Of a stretch of 64,000 nucleotides of DNA, positions 38,402 to 46,966 are shown piece after piece (position 1 is the first letter of the stretch; each line of letters begins with the position of its first letter). The notes beneath the pieces are model-generated. The model was given only the letters and a program-made list of their open reading frames with translations, ran no database searches and was not told the DNA's origin. Location of the stretch: the NCBI RefSeq assembly GCF_002863865.1, contig NZ_CP022684.1, forward strand, positions 1,397,001 to 1,461,000. The letters run 5' to 3'. Made by a program: the position numbers and the translations under genes. Source of the stretch: Ketobacter alkanivorans. GTDB lineage: Bacteria > Pseudomonadota > Gammaproteobacteria > Pseudomonadales > Ketobacteraceae.

Positions 38402-39721
38402 TTGACAGAACCGAATACGACCATGACGGACACCGTTAGCAAAGAAGAACAGCCCACTCTGCGCTTTAAAGATCTTAAACTGGAACCCTCCCTGCAACAG
38501 GGTATCGACGATCTGGGATTTGAATTCGCCACACCGATACAGGCGCTCTCACTGCCGCTGAGCTTGCAAGGCAAGGATGTGATCGGTAAGGCCCAAACCG
38601 GCACCGGCAAAACGGCCGCGTTTCTGATTACAGTCATCAACCGCCTGCTGAAAGAGCCCGAGCAGGAGGAACGCTTCAACGGCGAACCCCGCGCACTGAT
38701 CCTGGCCCCCACTCGGGAGCTGGCCATGCAAATAGAAAAAGATGCCCAAACCCTGGTTAAACACACCAAGCTGGGCCTGTTGAGCATTGTTGGCGGCATG
38801 GATTATCAGAAGCAGCAACGACGCCTGCAAAATGAAATCATCGACATCGTAGTAGGCACCCCAGGGCGCTTGATCGACTTTGTCCGCAGCAAAGACCTGT
38901 TTCTCAGCGAAACCGAAATCCTCGTGATCGACGAAGCCGATCGCATGCTGGACATGGGTTTTATTCCTGACGTGAAACGACTGATACGAGAAACACCGTT
39001 TAAGGAATACCGCCAGACATTGATGTTCAGCGCTACCTTTACCCAAGACATCATGAACCTTTCGTCCAGCTGGACCATTAACGCTCAACAACTGGAAGTG
39101 GAATCCGACACCGTTGCCGCCGATACCGTCGACCAGAAAGTGTATATCGTCACCACCGATGAAAAGTTCACCCTGCTGTACAACCTGATCACACAAAATC
39201 AGCTGGAGCGGGTCATGATCTTTGCCAACCGGCGTGATGAAACCAGGGACTTGACCCACAAGCTCAGGGATTATGGCATCAAATGCGCCACCCTCTCGGG
39301 CGACGTTCCCCAGCACAAACGCATTAAAGTGCTGGAGGGCTTTCGTGAGGGCAGCATCCGCGTCATGGTGGCCACTGATGTGGCAGGCAGAGGTATACAC
39401 ATTGAAGGCATCAGTCATGTAGTGAACTATTCACTGCCGGAAGATCCTGAAGATTATGTACATCGAATTGGCCGCACCGGCCGCGCAGGCAAAACCGGCA
39501 CCAGTGTTAGTTTCGCGTGCGAAGAAGACGCTTTCCAATTGCCCGCCATCGAACAGCTGTTGGGTTTAAAACTCGATTGCTCACAGCCCGAAGCCGAACT
39601 GTTGCAAGAGATTCCAAAGCCGGAAATTTCACCGGAACGTGAAGCCGAACGCAAAAGCCATCAACATGAACAGCGACGGCGCCGCACCCGACGCCCACAG
39701 CGTCGTTCCAGCAGTAATTAG
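38402..39721 (+). CDS. rhlB: DEAD-box RNA helicase RhlB
   Basis: 439 residues from a TTG at 38402, or 432 from the ATG at 38423; neither has a strong Shine-Dalgarno. Core motifs [38 protein letters not shown] and [10 protein letters not shown] are intact. The N-terminal [11 protein letters not shown] and the final arginine-rich tail fit RhlB, the degradosome helicase that binds RNase E. It is the third DEAD-box gene in about 8 kb. Confidence 0.88.
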   Translation: MTEPNTTMTDTVSKEEQPTLRFKDLKLEPSLQQGIDDLGFEFATPIQALSLPLSLQGKDVIGKAQTGTGKTAAFLITVINRLLKEPEQEERFNGEPRALILAPTRELAMQIEKDAQTLVKHTKLGLLSIVGGMDYQKQQRRLQNEIIDIVVGTPGRLIDFVRSKDLFLSETEILVIDEADRMLDMGFIPDVKRLIRETPFKEYRQTLMFSATFTQDIMNLSSSWTINAQQLEVESDTVAADTVDQKVYIVTTDEKFTLLYNLITQNQLERVMIFANRRDETRDLTHKLRDYGIKCATLSGDVPQHKRIKVLEGFREGSIRVMVATDVAGRGIHIEGISHVVNYSLPEDPEDYVHRIGRTGRAGKTGTSVSFACEEDAFQLPAIEQLLGLKLDCSQPEAELLQEIPKPEISPEREAERKSHQHEQRRRRTRRPQRRSSSN

Positions 39722-39730
39722 ACTATCTCA

Positions 39731-39759
39731 GGGTGCCGGTAAAATATTCCCCGGCACCC
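39731..39759 (+). terminator. Hairpin between convergent rhlB and arsM
   Basis: A perfect 9-bp stem GGGTGCCGG / CCGGCACCC with an 11-base AT-rich loop, ten bases after the rhlB stop. There is no T-run on either side, so it may act with Rho or as an mRNA 3-prime end stabiliser rather than as a classical intrinsic terminator. Confidence 0.55.
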
Positions 39760-39773
39760 ATCCGCTACCTTCC

Positions 39774-40637
39774 TCACTGCGGTTTCTCTGCGTATACCTT
39801 AATACTGGAAACCTTGTTTTCAGCAAAGCTGGAAGCCGGGCCGATCATTGGCTTCAACAAATTACTGATTAGCTGACCCGAATCCAACGTCAACAACGCT
39901 TGCCCGAACCCTTTGTGCAGGTTCAATTCAGCCTCAACCAATCCGCGCAGCATAGCGGCGTCATAATCCAATTGCGAGCGTAGCGTCACCTCGACCAACC
40001 CCGCATTGCGAATCGTATCTAGGTATCGGCCCCGATCCAGAGCCTTTGCCGATGCAGGGCTCTTTAACGCCACCAGTGCCCGCAACCAACCCGGAATCGG
40101 GGCCATCACCAGATCGGTAAGCAACATCCGCCCTCCGGGCTTAAGCACCCGGAACACTTCGGCAAACACCAAATCCTTTTCCGGAGAAAGGCTTACAACA
40201 CAATTAGAAATCACCCAATCCACTGAGTTGCTTTCCACCGGCAGGGATTCAATCAAACCGCGCCTGATCTCTGCTACCCCTTGCAAGCCAGCTGCCTCAA
40301 TGTTCTGGCGAGCCCTGCCCACCATGGCACCGGTCATGTCTACACCGATTACGCGACCCTGATCGCCCACCAGCTTTGCCGCCAACATGACATCCATACC
40401 TGCACCACAGCCTAAATCCAACACCACATCACCAGGCTGGATTCGCCCCAGAGCCATAGGATTAGCACAGCCAAAGCTGCTGCCCTTGGCCTCCTCCGGC
40501 ACCGATTGCAACTCAGCCTCGCTATAACCAAACTCTGTCTCTAACTGGTGGGCACAAAAGCCTCCACTCTGATTTAACTTGTCCTCGTACTCTTTCGCCA
40601 CGCCTGCCCGCAGGCCTAAAGCATCCGTATGACTCAT
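39774..40637 (-). CDS. arsM: Arsenite methyltransferase-like protein
   Basis: 287 residues. ArsM features: FGCANPMALG (family motif SxGCGNP-like), SAM motif VLDLGCGAGMDVMLAAK, and ISNCVVSLSPEK. Candidate As(III)-binding cysteines are Cys28 or Cys57 and Cys146; the third thiol (equivalent of ArsM Cys224) is missing, as no Cys follows residue 146. AAGGAG precedes the ATG. It is 72 bases downstream of an arsR gene in the same direction, supporting an arsenic role. Confidence 0.85.
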   Translation of the reverse strand: MSHTDALGLRAGVAKEYEDKLNQSGGFCAHQLETEFGYSEAELQSVPEEAKGSSFGCANPMALGRIQPGDVVLDLGCGAGMDVMLAAKLVGDQGRVIGVDMTGAMVGRARQNIEAAGLQGVAEIRRGLIESLPVESNSVDWVISNCVVSLSPEKDLVFAEVFRVLKPGGRMLLTDLVMAPIPGWLRALVALKSPASAKALDRGRYLDTIRNAGLVEVTLRSQLDYDAAMLRGLVEAELNLHKGFGQALLTLDSGQLISNLLKPMIGPASSFAENKVSSIKVYAEKPQ

Positions 40638-40709
40638 GATCTGTTTCTCCTTGTGTTTTAATAATTATTGCTTTATTGCACAATTATGCAAACGTGTTGT
40701 AAAGCCTGA

Positions 40710-41045
40710 TCAACAACATCCGCTTTTTACTGGTTGTTCAGGCGGACAACAACGCTCCAGTGCATCAGCACACTGGCGTAAAGCATCCACCACGTTCTGA
40801 GTATCAAGCTTGTAATACACTTCCCTACCCTGCTTGTCAGCAGACACAATTCCCGCCCGCTTTAATTGGCTAAGGTGGCGAGACACCACCGACAGATCCA
40901 CGGTGCAGGCTTCAGCTACCCTGGATACAGTGCAGCTTTCGCTGGCAGCCGCCAACGTCAACAAAACCTGTAAACGAGAGGGATCTGACAACGCCTTAAA
41001 AAAGTCAGGGCCCAACGCTTCCAACACTTTTTGTAATTCCAGCAC
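40710..41045 (-). CDS. arsR: ArsR/SmtB-family metalloregulator
   Basis: 111 residues from a GTG with GAAGG upstream. A winged helix-turn-helix repressor with recognition helix LSVVSRHLSQLKRAG. Instead of the ELCVCDL metal motif in the DNA-binding helix, cysteines are at 38 and 47, and a C-terminal cluster has Cys92, Cys99, Cys100, Cys110 and Cys111. Such C-terminal cysteines occur in the Acidithiobacillus-type ArsR. It heads the arsR-arsM unit. Confidence 0.9.
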   Translation of the reverse strand: MLELQKVLEALGPDFFKALSDPSRLQVLLTLAAASESCTVSRVAEACTVDLSVVSRHLSQLKRAGIVSADKQGREVYYKLDTQNVVDALRQCADALERCCPPEQPVKSGCC

Positions 41046-41088
41046 GGTCTACCTTCGCCTTAACAACCAGCCATAGAGTCGCACAAAC

Positions 41089-41104
41089 TTGCATATCCAT
41101 GCAA
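41089..41104 (-). promoter_or_regulatory. Candidate ArsR operator
   Basis: A perfect inverted repeat TTGCAT-ATCC-ATGCAA, 44 bases upstream of the arsR start, in the position of a promoter. Dyads of this size are typical ArsR/SmtB sites; binding is inferred. Confidence 0.5.
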
Positions 41105-41143
41105 CCTTTTTCATCTATCTTGAAGAGCGCGTGCAATCAACAC

Positions 41144-41168
41144 AAAAACGCCCGGACAATGCCGGGCG
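41144..41168 (-). terminator. Intrinsic terminator downstream of marR
   Basis: Minus-strand stem CGCCCGG / CCGGGCG with a 6-base loop, followed by T5. It lies 22 bases after the marR stop and separates the plsC-marR unit from arsRM. Confidence 0.9.
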
Positions 41169-41190
41169 CTTAGGTACAGGTGTCACGTCA

Positions 41191-41646
41191 TTATGAAGCA
41201 GGCTGGAAGGGGTCGCCCCACTCCTGAGCCAGCGCTTCACGCAGAGCACTAACACGCTCATTTCCGATCCGGTTTGATAAAGAGCTTTCGATATCCTGCA
41301 GCGCAGCAACGGCAGCACCACCAACCTGTTGACCTTTTTCAGTGTAAACCACCACTTTGGCGCGACGATCTGTTGGATCGGCCTGCAAAGTCAGATACCC
41401 CAATTCAACCATTTCATTAATGGTTTGATGAATCGCCTGACGCGTTACGCCCACTCGTGCTGCGATCTCCGATGGGCGAGTTACTCCTTCGCCAATGTTC
41501 ACAAACACCAGAGACTGTGCGCGGGTGATCGCTGGCCAACCTTGTTTTTTCAAGGCATTTTGCAAGCCTTCATCAGCCCAGTAAAAGGCTCGCATAAACA
41601 GTTGAGCCAAATTTGTTTCGATGGAGCTTCGTCCAAGTTCAGACAT
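41191..41646 (-). CDS. MarR-family transcriptional regulator
   Basis: 151 residues. A winged helix-turn-helix with RPSEIAARVGVTRQAIHQTINEM and the wing DPTDRRAKVVVYTEKG, standard for MarR. It lies 23 bases downstream of the acyltransferase gene in the same direction, so it is probably the last gene of that operon. The ligand is unknown; a 12-bp palindrome upstream of the operon (42899) is a possible site. Confidence 0.85.
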   Translation of the reverse strand: MSELGRSSIETNLAQLFMRAFYWADEGLQNALKKQGWPAITRAQSLVFVNIGEGVTRPSEIAARVGVTRQAIHQTINEMVELGYLTLQADPTDRRAKVVVYTEKGQQVGGAAVAALQDIESSLSNRIGNERVSALREALAQEWGDPFQPAS

Positions 41647-41669
41647 ACTTCAAACCCTTTTATTGCTAC

Positions 41670-42578
41670 CTAATTACTCGTTACAGATTCCTGCTTGATC
41701 GTTGTGATCAAAGCATCCTTCTCTTGCCAAAGCTGGTTCACCCACTTCTGAAACTCGGCACGAAAAACGGGATCATTCTCATAATCGCCGCTGCCAAAAC
41801 TTTCAGGAATAGGACGCTCTACTATGTGCACCGTCAATCGACGTACCCGCCCACATAACAGATCCCAAAACCCAATGGTCTTATCGTGATACACAATGGT
41901 TACGTCCAACATCGAACGCAACTGCCCCCCCATAGCGGATAATACGAACGCAATCCCACCTGATTTGGGTTTTAGTAGGTGCTGGTAGGGAGAACCTTGC
42001 GCATCGTGTTTCGCCTTAGTAAATCGTGTGCCTTCGAGAAAGTTCATCACAGAAACCGGCAGCTCTTTGAATTTTTCACAAGCTTTTTGCGTGGTTTCCA
42101 GATCCTTGCCTTTCAGCTCAGGGTGTTTCTCTAAAAATTCTTTGCTGTGGCGCTTCATGAATGGAAAGTCCAGCGCCCACCAAGCCACCCCCATCAACGG
42201 CACCCAAATGAGTTCCTGCTTTAGAAAGAACTTAAGCATGGGCACCTTTCTATTGAACACCTGCTGCAAAATCAGAATATCGCTCCAGCTTTGGTGATTG
42301 CAGCTCACCAGGTACCAGCCTTGATAATGCAGATCATCTGCCCCTTGCAAGTCAATCTGAGCTTTGCCAGACAGGGACAGAGCAACCCCGTTCACAAATA
42401 TCCAGCTTTCAGCAATCTTGATCAGTAGCCAGGCACAGAGCTTACCCCAGGCTTTCACTGGGATAGCCAACCTGAACAGCGTGATTATTAACAGCGGCAC
42501 CATTGCTATTATGGTATTGAGTGCCATTACCAGAAACGCCAGCAAACCTCTTAACGGGGCCGGCAAAAAAGACAGCAT
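41670..42578 (-). CDS. PlsC-like 1-acylglycerol-3-phosphate acyltransferase (YihG type)
   Basis: 302 residues from the ATG at 42578, which gives the family N-terminus FLPAPLRGLL; an ATG at 42641 is possible but has no Shine-Dalgarno. Two N-terminal membrane segments precede the acyltransferase motif NHQSWSD (NHx4D) and FLEGTRF (variant of FPEGTR with Leu for Pro). It transfers acyl chains to lysophosphatidic acid or another lysolipid at the inner membrane. Co-transcribed with marR. Confidence 0.85.
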   Translation of the reverse strand: MLSFLPAPLRGLLAFLVMALNTIIAMVPLLIITLFRLAIPVKAWGKLCAWLLIKIAESWIFVNGVALSLSGKAQIDLQGADDLHYQGWYLVSCNHQSWSDILILQQVFNRKVPMLKFFLKQELIWVPLMGVAWWALDFPFMKRHSKEFLEKHPELKGKDLETTQKACEKFKELPVSVMNFLEGTRFTKAKHDAQGSPYQHLLKPKSGGIAFVLSAMGGQLRSMLDVTIVYHDKTIGFWDLLCGRVRRLTVHIVERPIPESFGSGDYENDPVFRAEFQKWVNQLWQEKDALITTIKQESVTSN

Positions 42579-43132
42579 GCCCTTTCTTTCTCCCAAACAA
42601 ATCAGATCGCGAACGGCTATACAGAAACCTAAGCCCGCCATGGCAGCAGTGCGATAAACAGCGAAGCCCCCTTAGTAAAGAGGCCGCACATTATGCCACA
42701 ACAGACCGAAAACTGAACTGCGAATTTAGCTTGATTTGTGTCGCTTTTAACACCAATGATGCTTGAACCGCCACCCATTTACCAAAGTGATTTGGGTATA
42801 GAAACGATGCCTGACCAGTCACTCAGCAATAGCTCAACACTGGCCGCAAACCCTCCCCTGCACTGCGCTCGCAAGCCAGCTTAAAAATCTCTGTTCTAGC
42901 CTAATTAGGCCAGTTAGGCCTGATCAGAAACATAATTAAACTCAACTACCTATAACTGAAAGCAATCTTCGTCTATATTTAATAGAGAACTGAGTCAAAC
43001 TTTAGTTAATTCATTGGTTTATAACGACATCGTCAGGCTCTTAATGCGTAAGTGCAGATAAGGCCTCGTTGTTATGTTCAAATTACATCGAAAGCACACC
43101 GCAGGTACCTGCATGATGAAGGTTGATTTCAA
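42579..43132. other. Divergent intergenic region with palindromes
   Basis: A ~550-bp gap between the plsC-like gene (minus) and the repeat-protein gene (plus). It holds the perfect palindrome GCCTAATTAGGC at 42899-42910, followed by a second TTAGGCC copy. The rest is AT-rich, with a possible -10 (TATATT) near 42974; no further gene is supported. Confidence 0.5.
42899..42910. promoter_or_regulatory. 12-bp perfect palindrome, candidate operator
   Basis: GCCTAATTAGGC is its own reverse complement. The half-motif TTAGGCC recurs a few bases on (42914-42920), giving two adjacent repeats. The regulator is unknown; the MarR protein encoded in the nearby operon is one candidate. Confidence 0.4.
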
Positions 43133-44563
43133 ATGAAGGTAGGATTCAAGAACATCTCTCCCGCCCTGATGACCTGTTTGGTACTCATTCCCGGTATCGC
43201 CGCCGCCGACACCTTTGATGACGCGGTGAATGAGTACATTAAAGGGTATAAAGAATGTACCGAGGCCAACACCCTGCGCACCACCAATCTTCAGGGTGCC
43301 AAACGCAAGTTCGACATTTATCTAAAACAGCTGAACCGCGCCAAATCCATTGATCCCTCGATTCTCAACACCACACAACGCGACATGGATTCCAATCTGC
43401 GCTATTGCGAGCGAGTCGAGATCAACATCAAGCGGGCCGAAGCCACCCCCATTCTGGAGAAAGGCTTCACCTACTGTGATACTGCCAAGGAATCACTGAA
43501 GAACGGCGACGTACCCACAGCTCAGACCAATATGACGGAGTATAAGCGCTACCGTGATGATGCCATGATCATCACTGACAGCATCATGGAAGTGTTCGCG
43601 CTGGCCTCGAAAGTTCGTGCCTGCTCCCGCGTTGAAGAAAAGCTCGCGGAATCCATGAAGGAAGAGAACGCGCTGGTGGAGAAGATGAACGCAGCCATCC
43701 AGGGCTATCAGGTGGTTAATACTCAGTGTGAACAAGCCAAAACCACGATCTCGTCACCCAAGTTCAGCCTGGATAAACTGGATGACGTAAACGACATGAT
43801 GAACGAAGCCGCCAAAGCGAAGAAGAGTGCGCGGCAAAATACGGAAGCGTTCGCCGTCCTGACCGAGCAACCGAATCGACCTCAAAGCCAGGAACTGCAA
43901 AAGCTGGTGGATTCCGCTGCGCAATGTGAAGGGCAAACATCCGAGTACATCCGCACCGCCACTAAAAACAAGCGCGCCCTGGAGAAAGATATCAATGATG
44001 GGATCGCCAGCCTGAGCGCTGCACAGGACGCCTGTGAAAATGCACGCAAGTTAAGTGGCCGCTTTGTTGCTGAAGCCGACATCACTAAAGCTGAAGCGGA
44101 CTACAACCAATCCGCTGCGCTGAAGCGCAAAGTGACCGGTGATGCGAAACTGATTGCGACGGTGCAACAATATCCCAGCTGGAGCTCAAGCCAAAAGTTC
44201 TCCAAGCTGATGAACAGCACGGAAAGCTGTCAGAAAACCACCTCGGCCAGTATTAAGCAGCAAAAAGCCGTGTTCACGTCACAGCAGCAGAAAGTCAAAC
44301 AGGATGCCGCCCGCCAGGCTCAATTGGAACAGGAACGACAGCGCTTGGCAGAAGAGAAAGCACGCAAGGAAGCAGAGGAAGCAAAACTCCTGGCAGAGAA
44401 GAAGAAAGCCGAAGAGTTAGCCCGTAAAAAGGCCGATGAAGAGGCCCGCAAAGCGGCGGCGCTGACTGACGTGCCCGATGACGTGGAAGTGGATGACGAC
44501 GAATTCGGCGACTTCGGTGACAGCAATAATGATTCAAATGACTGGACCAAGCTGGTGAAATAA
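43133..44563 (+). CDS. Secreted helical protein with four two-cysteine repeats
   Basis: 476 residues. Signal peptide cleaved near GIAAADTF. The mature part is almost entirely alpha-helical and contains eight cysteines in four pairs: 42/92, 115/164, 199/265 and 301/366, each at the ends of a ~50-65-residue unit (for example TQCEQAK to SAAQCEG). These look like four repeats of a disulfide-tied helical hairpin. A Lys/Glu/Ala-rich coiled coil (~385-450) follows, then an acidic tail with DDVEVDDDEFGDFGD. No known family recognised. A terminator follows. Probably periplasmic or outer-membrane associated. Confidence 0.75.
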   Translation: MKVGFKNISPALMTCLVLIPGIAAADTFDDAVNEYIKGYKECTEANTLRTTNLQGAKRKFDIYLKQLNRAKSIDPSILNTTQRDMDSNLRYCERVEINIKRAEATPILEKGFTYCDTAKESLKNGDVPTAQTNMTEYKRYRDDAMIITDSIMEVFALASKVRACSRVEEKLAESMKEENALVEKMNAAIQGYQVVNTQCEQAKTTISSPKFSLDKLDDVNDMMNEAAKAKKSARQNTEAFAVLTEQPNRPQSQELQKLVDSAAQCEGQTSEYIRTATKNKRALEKDINDGIASLSAAQDACENARKLSGRFVAEADITKAEADYNQSAALKRKVTGDAKLIATVQQYPSWSSSQKFSKLMNSTESCQKTTSASIKQQKAVFTSQQQKVKQDAARQAQLEQERQRLAEEKARKEAEEAKLLAEKKKAEELARKKADEEARKAAALTDVPDDVEVDDDEFGDFGDSNNDSNDWTKLVK

Positions 44564-44588
44564 CCTTCGCCGACCGGAAAGCCTGAAA

Positions 44589-44615
44589 AGCGCAGCAACC
44601 CGCTGCGCTTTTTTA
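44589..44615 (+). terminator. Intrinsic terminator after the four-repeat protein gene
   Basis: An 8-bp stem AGCGCAGC / GCTGCGCT with a 5-base loop, preceded by A4 and followed by T6, 25 bases after the stop codon. Confidence 0.9.
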
Positions 44616-44661
44616 TGCCTGCACCACACTCTGCTTTCCTACGCCAAGCCTAAACCTCGGC

Positions 44662-44687
44662 AAAAAAAAGCCCGCGTATTCGCGGGC
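44662..44687 (-). terminator. Intrinsic terminator of the acyl-CoA dehydrogenase gene
   Basis: On the minus strand, a 7-bp stem GCCCGCG / CGCGGGC with a 4-base loop followed by T8. It lies ~75 bases past the acyl-CoA dehydrogenase stop. Confidence 0.92.
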
Positions 44688-44762
44688 AAAGGACTACAGA
44701 GGGAAACTGTACATTTTATCGAAATCGTTTTTATCGGCAGGATCTTTGATCAATAACGACGA

Positions 44763-46565
44763 TCAATAAAAACCAAAGTTCTCTTCTTCCATTTCCATCA
44801 GGCTATCCAAACCACCATTAATGGTCGCAACCAAAGAATGGGTTCGGGGCAGAATGCGCTTGAAGTAGAAACGGGCAGTCTGAACCTTAGCGGTGTAGAA
44901 ACCCTGTTCTGTCGTACCACCGGCCAATTGCTCTTGTGCAGCTTTAGCCATCAGTGCCCAGAAGTAAGCCAAAGTGATATAACCACTGTACATCAGGTAA
45001 TCCACCGCAGCGGCACCAATCTCTTCCTGATTAGCCATCGCACGCATACCGATTTGAGTGGTCAGATCGCCCCACTCTTTGTTCATCGCCGCCAAAGGCT
45101 CGATAAACTCAGCAATGCCTTCGTTGTCGGCGTTATCTTTACAGAACTTGTGTACGATCTTGGTGAAGTTTTTCAACAAGCCGCCCTGAGTCAGCATTAC
45201 CTTACGGCCCAGCAAATCCAGCGCCTGGATACCGGTGGTGCCTTCATACAAGGTTGCGATACGGGTATCACGAACGATCTGCTCCATGCCCCACTCACGA
45301 ATGAAACCATGGCCACCAAACACTTGAACGCCGTGGTTAGCCGCTTCCAGACCGGTTTCGGTACAGAACGCTTTGGCAATTGGAGTAAGGAACGCCATCA
45401 AATCATCAGCCAGTTTCTTGGCTTCGTCATCGGTACCGTACTCAACGATGTCACCCTGCATGGACAGGTAATACAACAACGCGCGACCACCTTCAGCAAA
45501 GGCTTTCTGGGTCAGCAGCATGCGGCGTACGTCAGGGTGCACAATGATCGGATCGGCTTCTTTCTCAGGCGCCTTAGGGCCGCTCAATGCACGCATGGCC
45601 AGACGCTCTTTAGCGTAGGTCAAAGCACCTTGATACGAACCTTCTGCAGCAGCAACGCCCTGCAACGCAGTACCGATACGAGCCGTGTTCATGAAGGTGA
45701 ACATGCAGTTCAGTCCACGGTTCGGTGGCCCGATCAGGTAACCTTTGGCGGCTTCAAAATTCAGTACGCAAGTAGCCGATGCCTTGATACCCATTTTGTG
45801 TTCAATAGAGCCACAGGTTACGCCATTAGGCTCACCCAGCGTGCCATCTGCACCCACGTTGACTTTAGGAACAATAAACAGGGAAATACCTTTGGTGCCT
45901 TTGGGCGCATCCGGCAGGCGGGCCAAAACGATGTGGATGATGTTATCCACCATGTCGTGGTCACCCGCAGAGATGAATATTTTGGTACCGCTAATGGCGT
46001 AAGAGCCATCGGCATTAGGCTCAGCCTTGGTACGCAGAATACCCAGATCGGTACCGCAATGAGGTTCGGTCAGACACATGGTGCCCGTCCACTCACCACT
46101 GATCAAACGCGTCAGATACTGTTCTTTCTGTTCTGGTGTGCCGTGGGATTCCAGCGTTTTGATAGCACCGTGGCTGAGGCCAGGATACATACCCCAGGAC
46201 CAGTTAGAGGTACCCACCATTTCGCTCATGATGATACCCAAGGAGTTGGGCAGGCCCTGACCGCCTTCTTCAACCGGTGCGCTCAAGGAAGGCCAACCGC
46301 CTTCTACGTACTTCTGGTAGGCTTCTTTGAAACCTTTGGGAGTGGTAACAATGCCGTTTTCAAAACCACAGCCTTCTTCATCGCCGCTGCGATTGATGGG
46401 GGCCAATTCGTTTTCGCAGAACTTGGCGCCTTCTTCTACGATGGCATCGATGAGTTCACGGTTAACGTCTTCGTCACCACGTAGCGCCTTGTAATGCTCT
46501 TCCAAGTTCAGAACTTCGTGCATTACAAACTGAATATCACGTCTGGGAGCTTTATAGTCTGGCAT
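44763..46565 (-). CDS. Acyl-CoA dehydrogenase, ~600-residue class with C-terminal extension
   Basis: 600 residues from the ATG at 46565, with GAGAGGG upstream. The core has MCLTEPHCGTDLG (FAD/substrate), AISGTKIFISAGDHD, VFGGHGFIREWGMEQIVRD-type C-terminal motif and RDTRIATLYEGTTGIQALDL with the catalytic Glu in YEGTTG. A ~100-residue C-terminal extension marks the long-class enzymes (DmdC/FadE5-like and PA0506-like) acting on medium/long-chain or 3-(methylthio)propionyl-CoA. Electrons would pass via ETF to the ETF-QO at the left end of the window. Confidence 0.93.
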   Translation of the reverse strand: MPDYKAPRRDIQFVMHEVLNLEEHYKALRGDEDVNRELIDAIVEEGAKFCENELAPINRSGDEEGCGFENGIVTTPKGFKEAYQKYVEGGWPSLSAPVEEGGQGLPNSLGIIMSEMVGTSNWSWGMYPGLSHGAIKTLESHGTPEQKEQYLTRLISGEWTGTMCLTEPHCGTDLGILRTKAEPNADGSYAISGTKIFISAGDHDMVDNIIHIVLARLPDAPKGTKGISLFIVPKVNVGADGTLGEPNGVTCGSIEHKMGIKASATCVLNFEAAKGYLIGPPNRGLNCMFTFMNTARIGTALQGVAAAEGSYQGALTYAKERLAMRALSGPKAPEKEADPIIVHPDVRRMLLTQKAFAEGGRALLYYLSMQGDIVEYGTDDEAKKLADDLMAFLTPIAKAFCTETGLEAANHGVQVFGGHGFIREWGMEQIVRDTRIATLYEGTTGIQALDLLGRKVMLTQGGLLKNFTKIVHKFCKDNADNEGIAEFIEPLAAMNKEWGDLTTQIGMRAMANQEEIGAAAVDYLMYSGYITLAYFWALMAKAAQEQLAGGTTEQGFYTAKVQTARFYFKRILPRTHSLVATINGGLDSLMEMEEENFGFY

Positions 46566-46810
46566 TGCTTTACCCTCTCCGCCCACCTACTAAATGGGCT
46601 CAATTGTCGACAACGTTCGGCCTGGCCACAGTGGGCAAGGCATAAAATTGCAGTGAAAAAAACAGCGAGACTGCGCTGGAATCAGCGCCAAGTCGGGTTC
46701 ATGATGGTACCTGAACAATTCAAACAAGCGTTAGAATTTTTCGCGACTAACTGGTCACAGCATTCATCACTTTAAAACCTGACGACCAAACAGCTTTCAC
46801 CGCTTGATCT

Positions 46811-46839
46811 ACTGTATTTTTCCTAAACACAAGTTTCAA
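46811..46839 (-). promoter_or_regulatory. Candidate sigma-70 promoter of acyl-CoA dehydrogenase
   Basis: Minus-strand -35 TTGAAA (46834-46839), 17-base spacer, -10 TACAGT (46811-46816). The -35 overlaps the palindrome at 46836-46851. The transcript would have a leader of about 240 bases. Confidence 0.5.
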
Positions 46840-46851
46840 ACATATGTTTGA
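46836..46851. promoter_or_regulatory. PsrA-like operator (CAAAC-N4-GTTTG)
   Basis: TCAAACATATGTTTGA is a perfect 16-bp palindrome matching the published PsrA consensus of pseudomonads, G/CAAAC-N(2-4)-GTTTG/C. PsrA is a fatty-acid-responsive TetR repressor of beta-oxidation genes; here the site overlaps the -35 of an acyl-CoA dehydrogenase gene. Confidence 0.65.
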
Positions 46852-46966
46852 TTCCGTCAATGTGGAATTACATAATTCATACGCAGAATGTCCGGTATGG
46901 GTGAATTAATGGCCATATATCAGTGATTTAGGGAATAAGGCAAAGCTAGACTGAACGCTGACAGCG

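Larger units (their letters stand above)
46566..46966. other. Intergenic region upstream of acyl-CoA dehydrogenase
   Basis: A ~400-bp gap. It holds the minus-strand promoter and PsrA-like palindrome listed separately, and downstream of them an untranslated leader of about 240 bases. The rest is AT-rich non-coding sequence before the metalloprotease stop at 46967. Confidence 0.55.

Noticed and set aside
44838..46484. 548-codon open frame antisense to the acyl-CoA dehydrogenase
   Set aside because: It lies entirely opposite a well-conserved gene, and its translation has no recognisable motifs; long antisense frames arise from codon bias.
46700..46775. Short plus-strand frame ending near 46775
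   Set aside because: No Shine-Dalgarno at its ATGs and no recognisable similarity; it lies in the region upstream of the divergent promoter.
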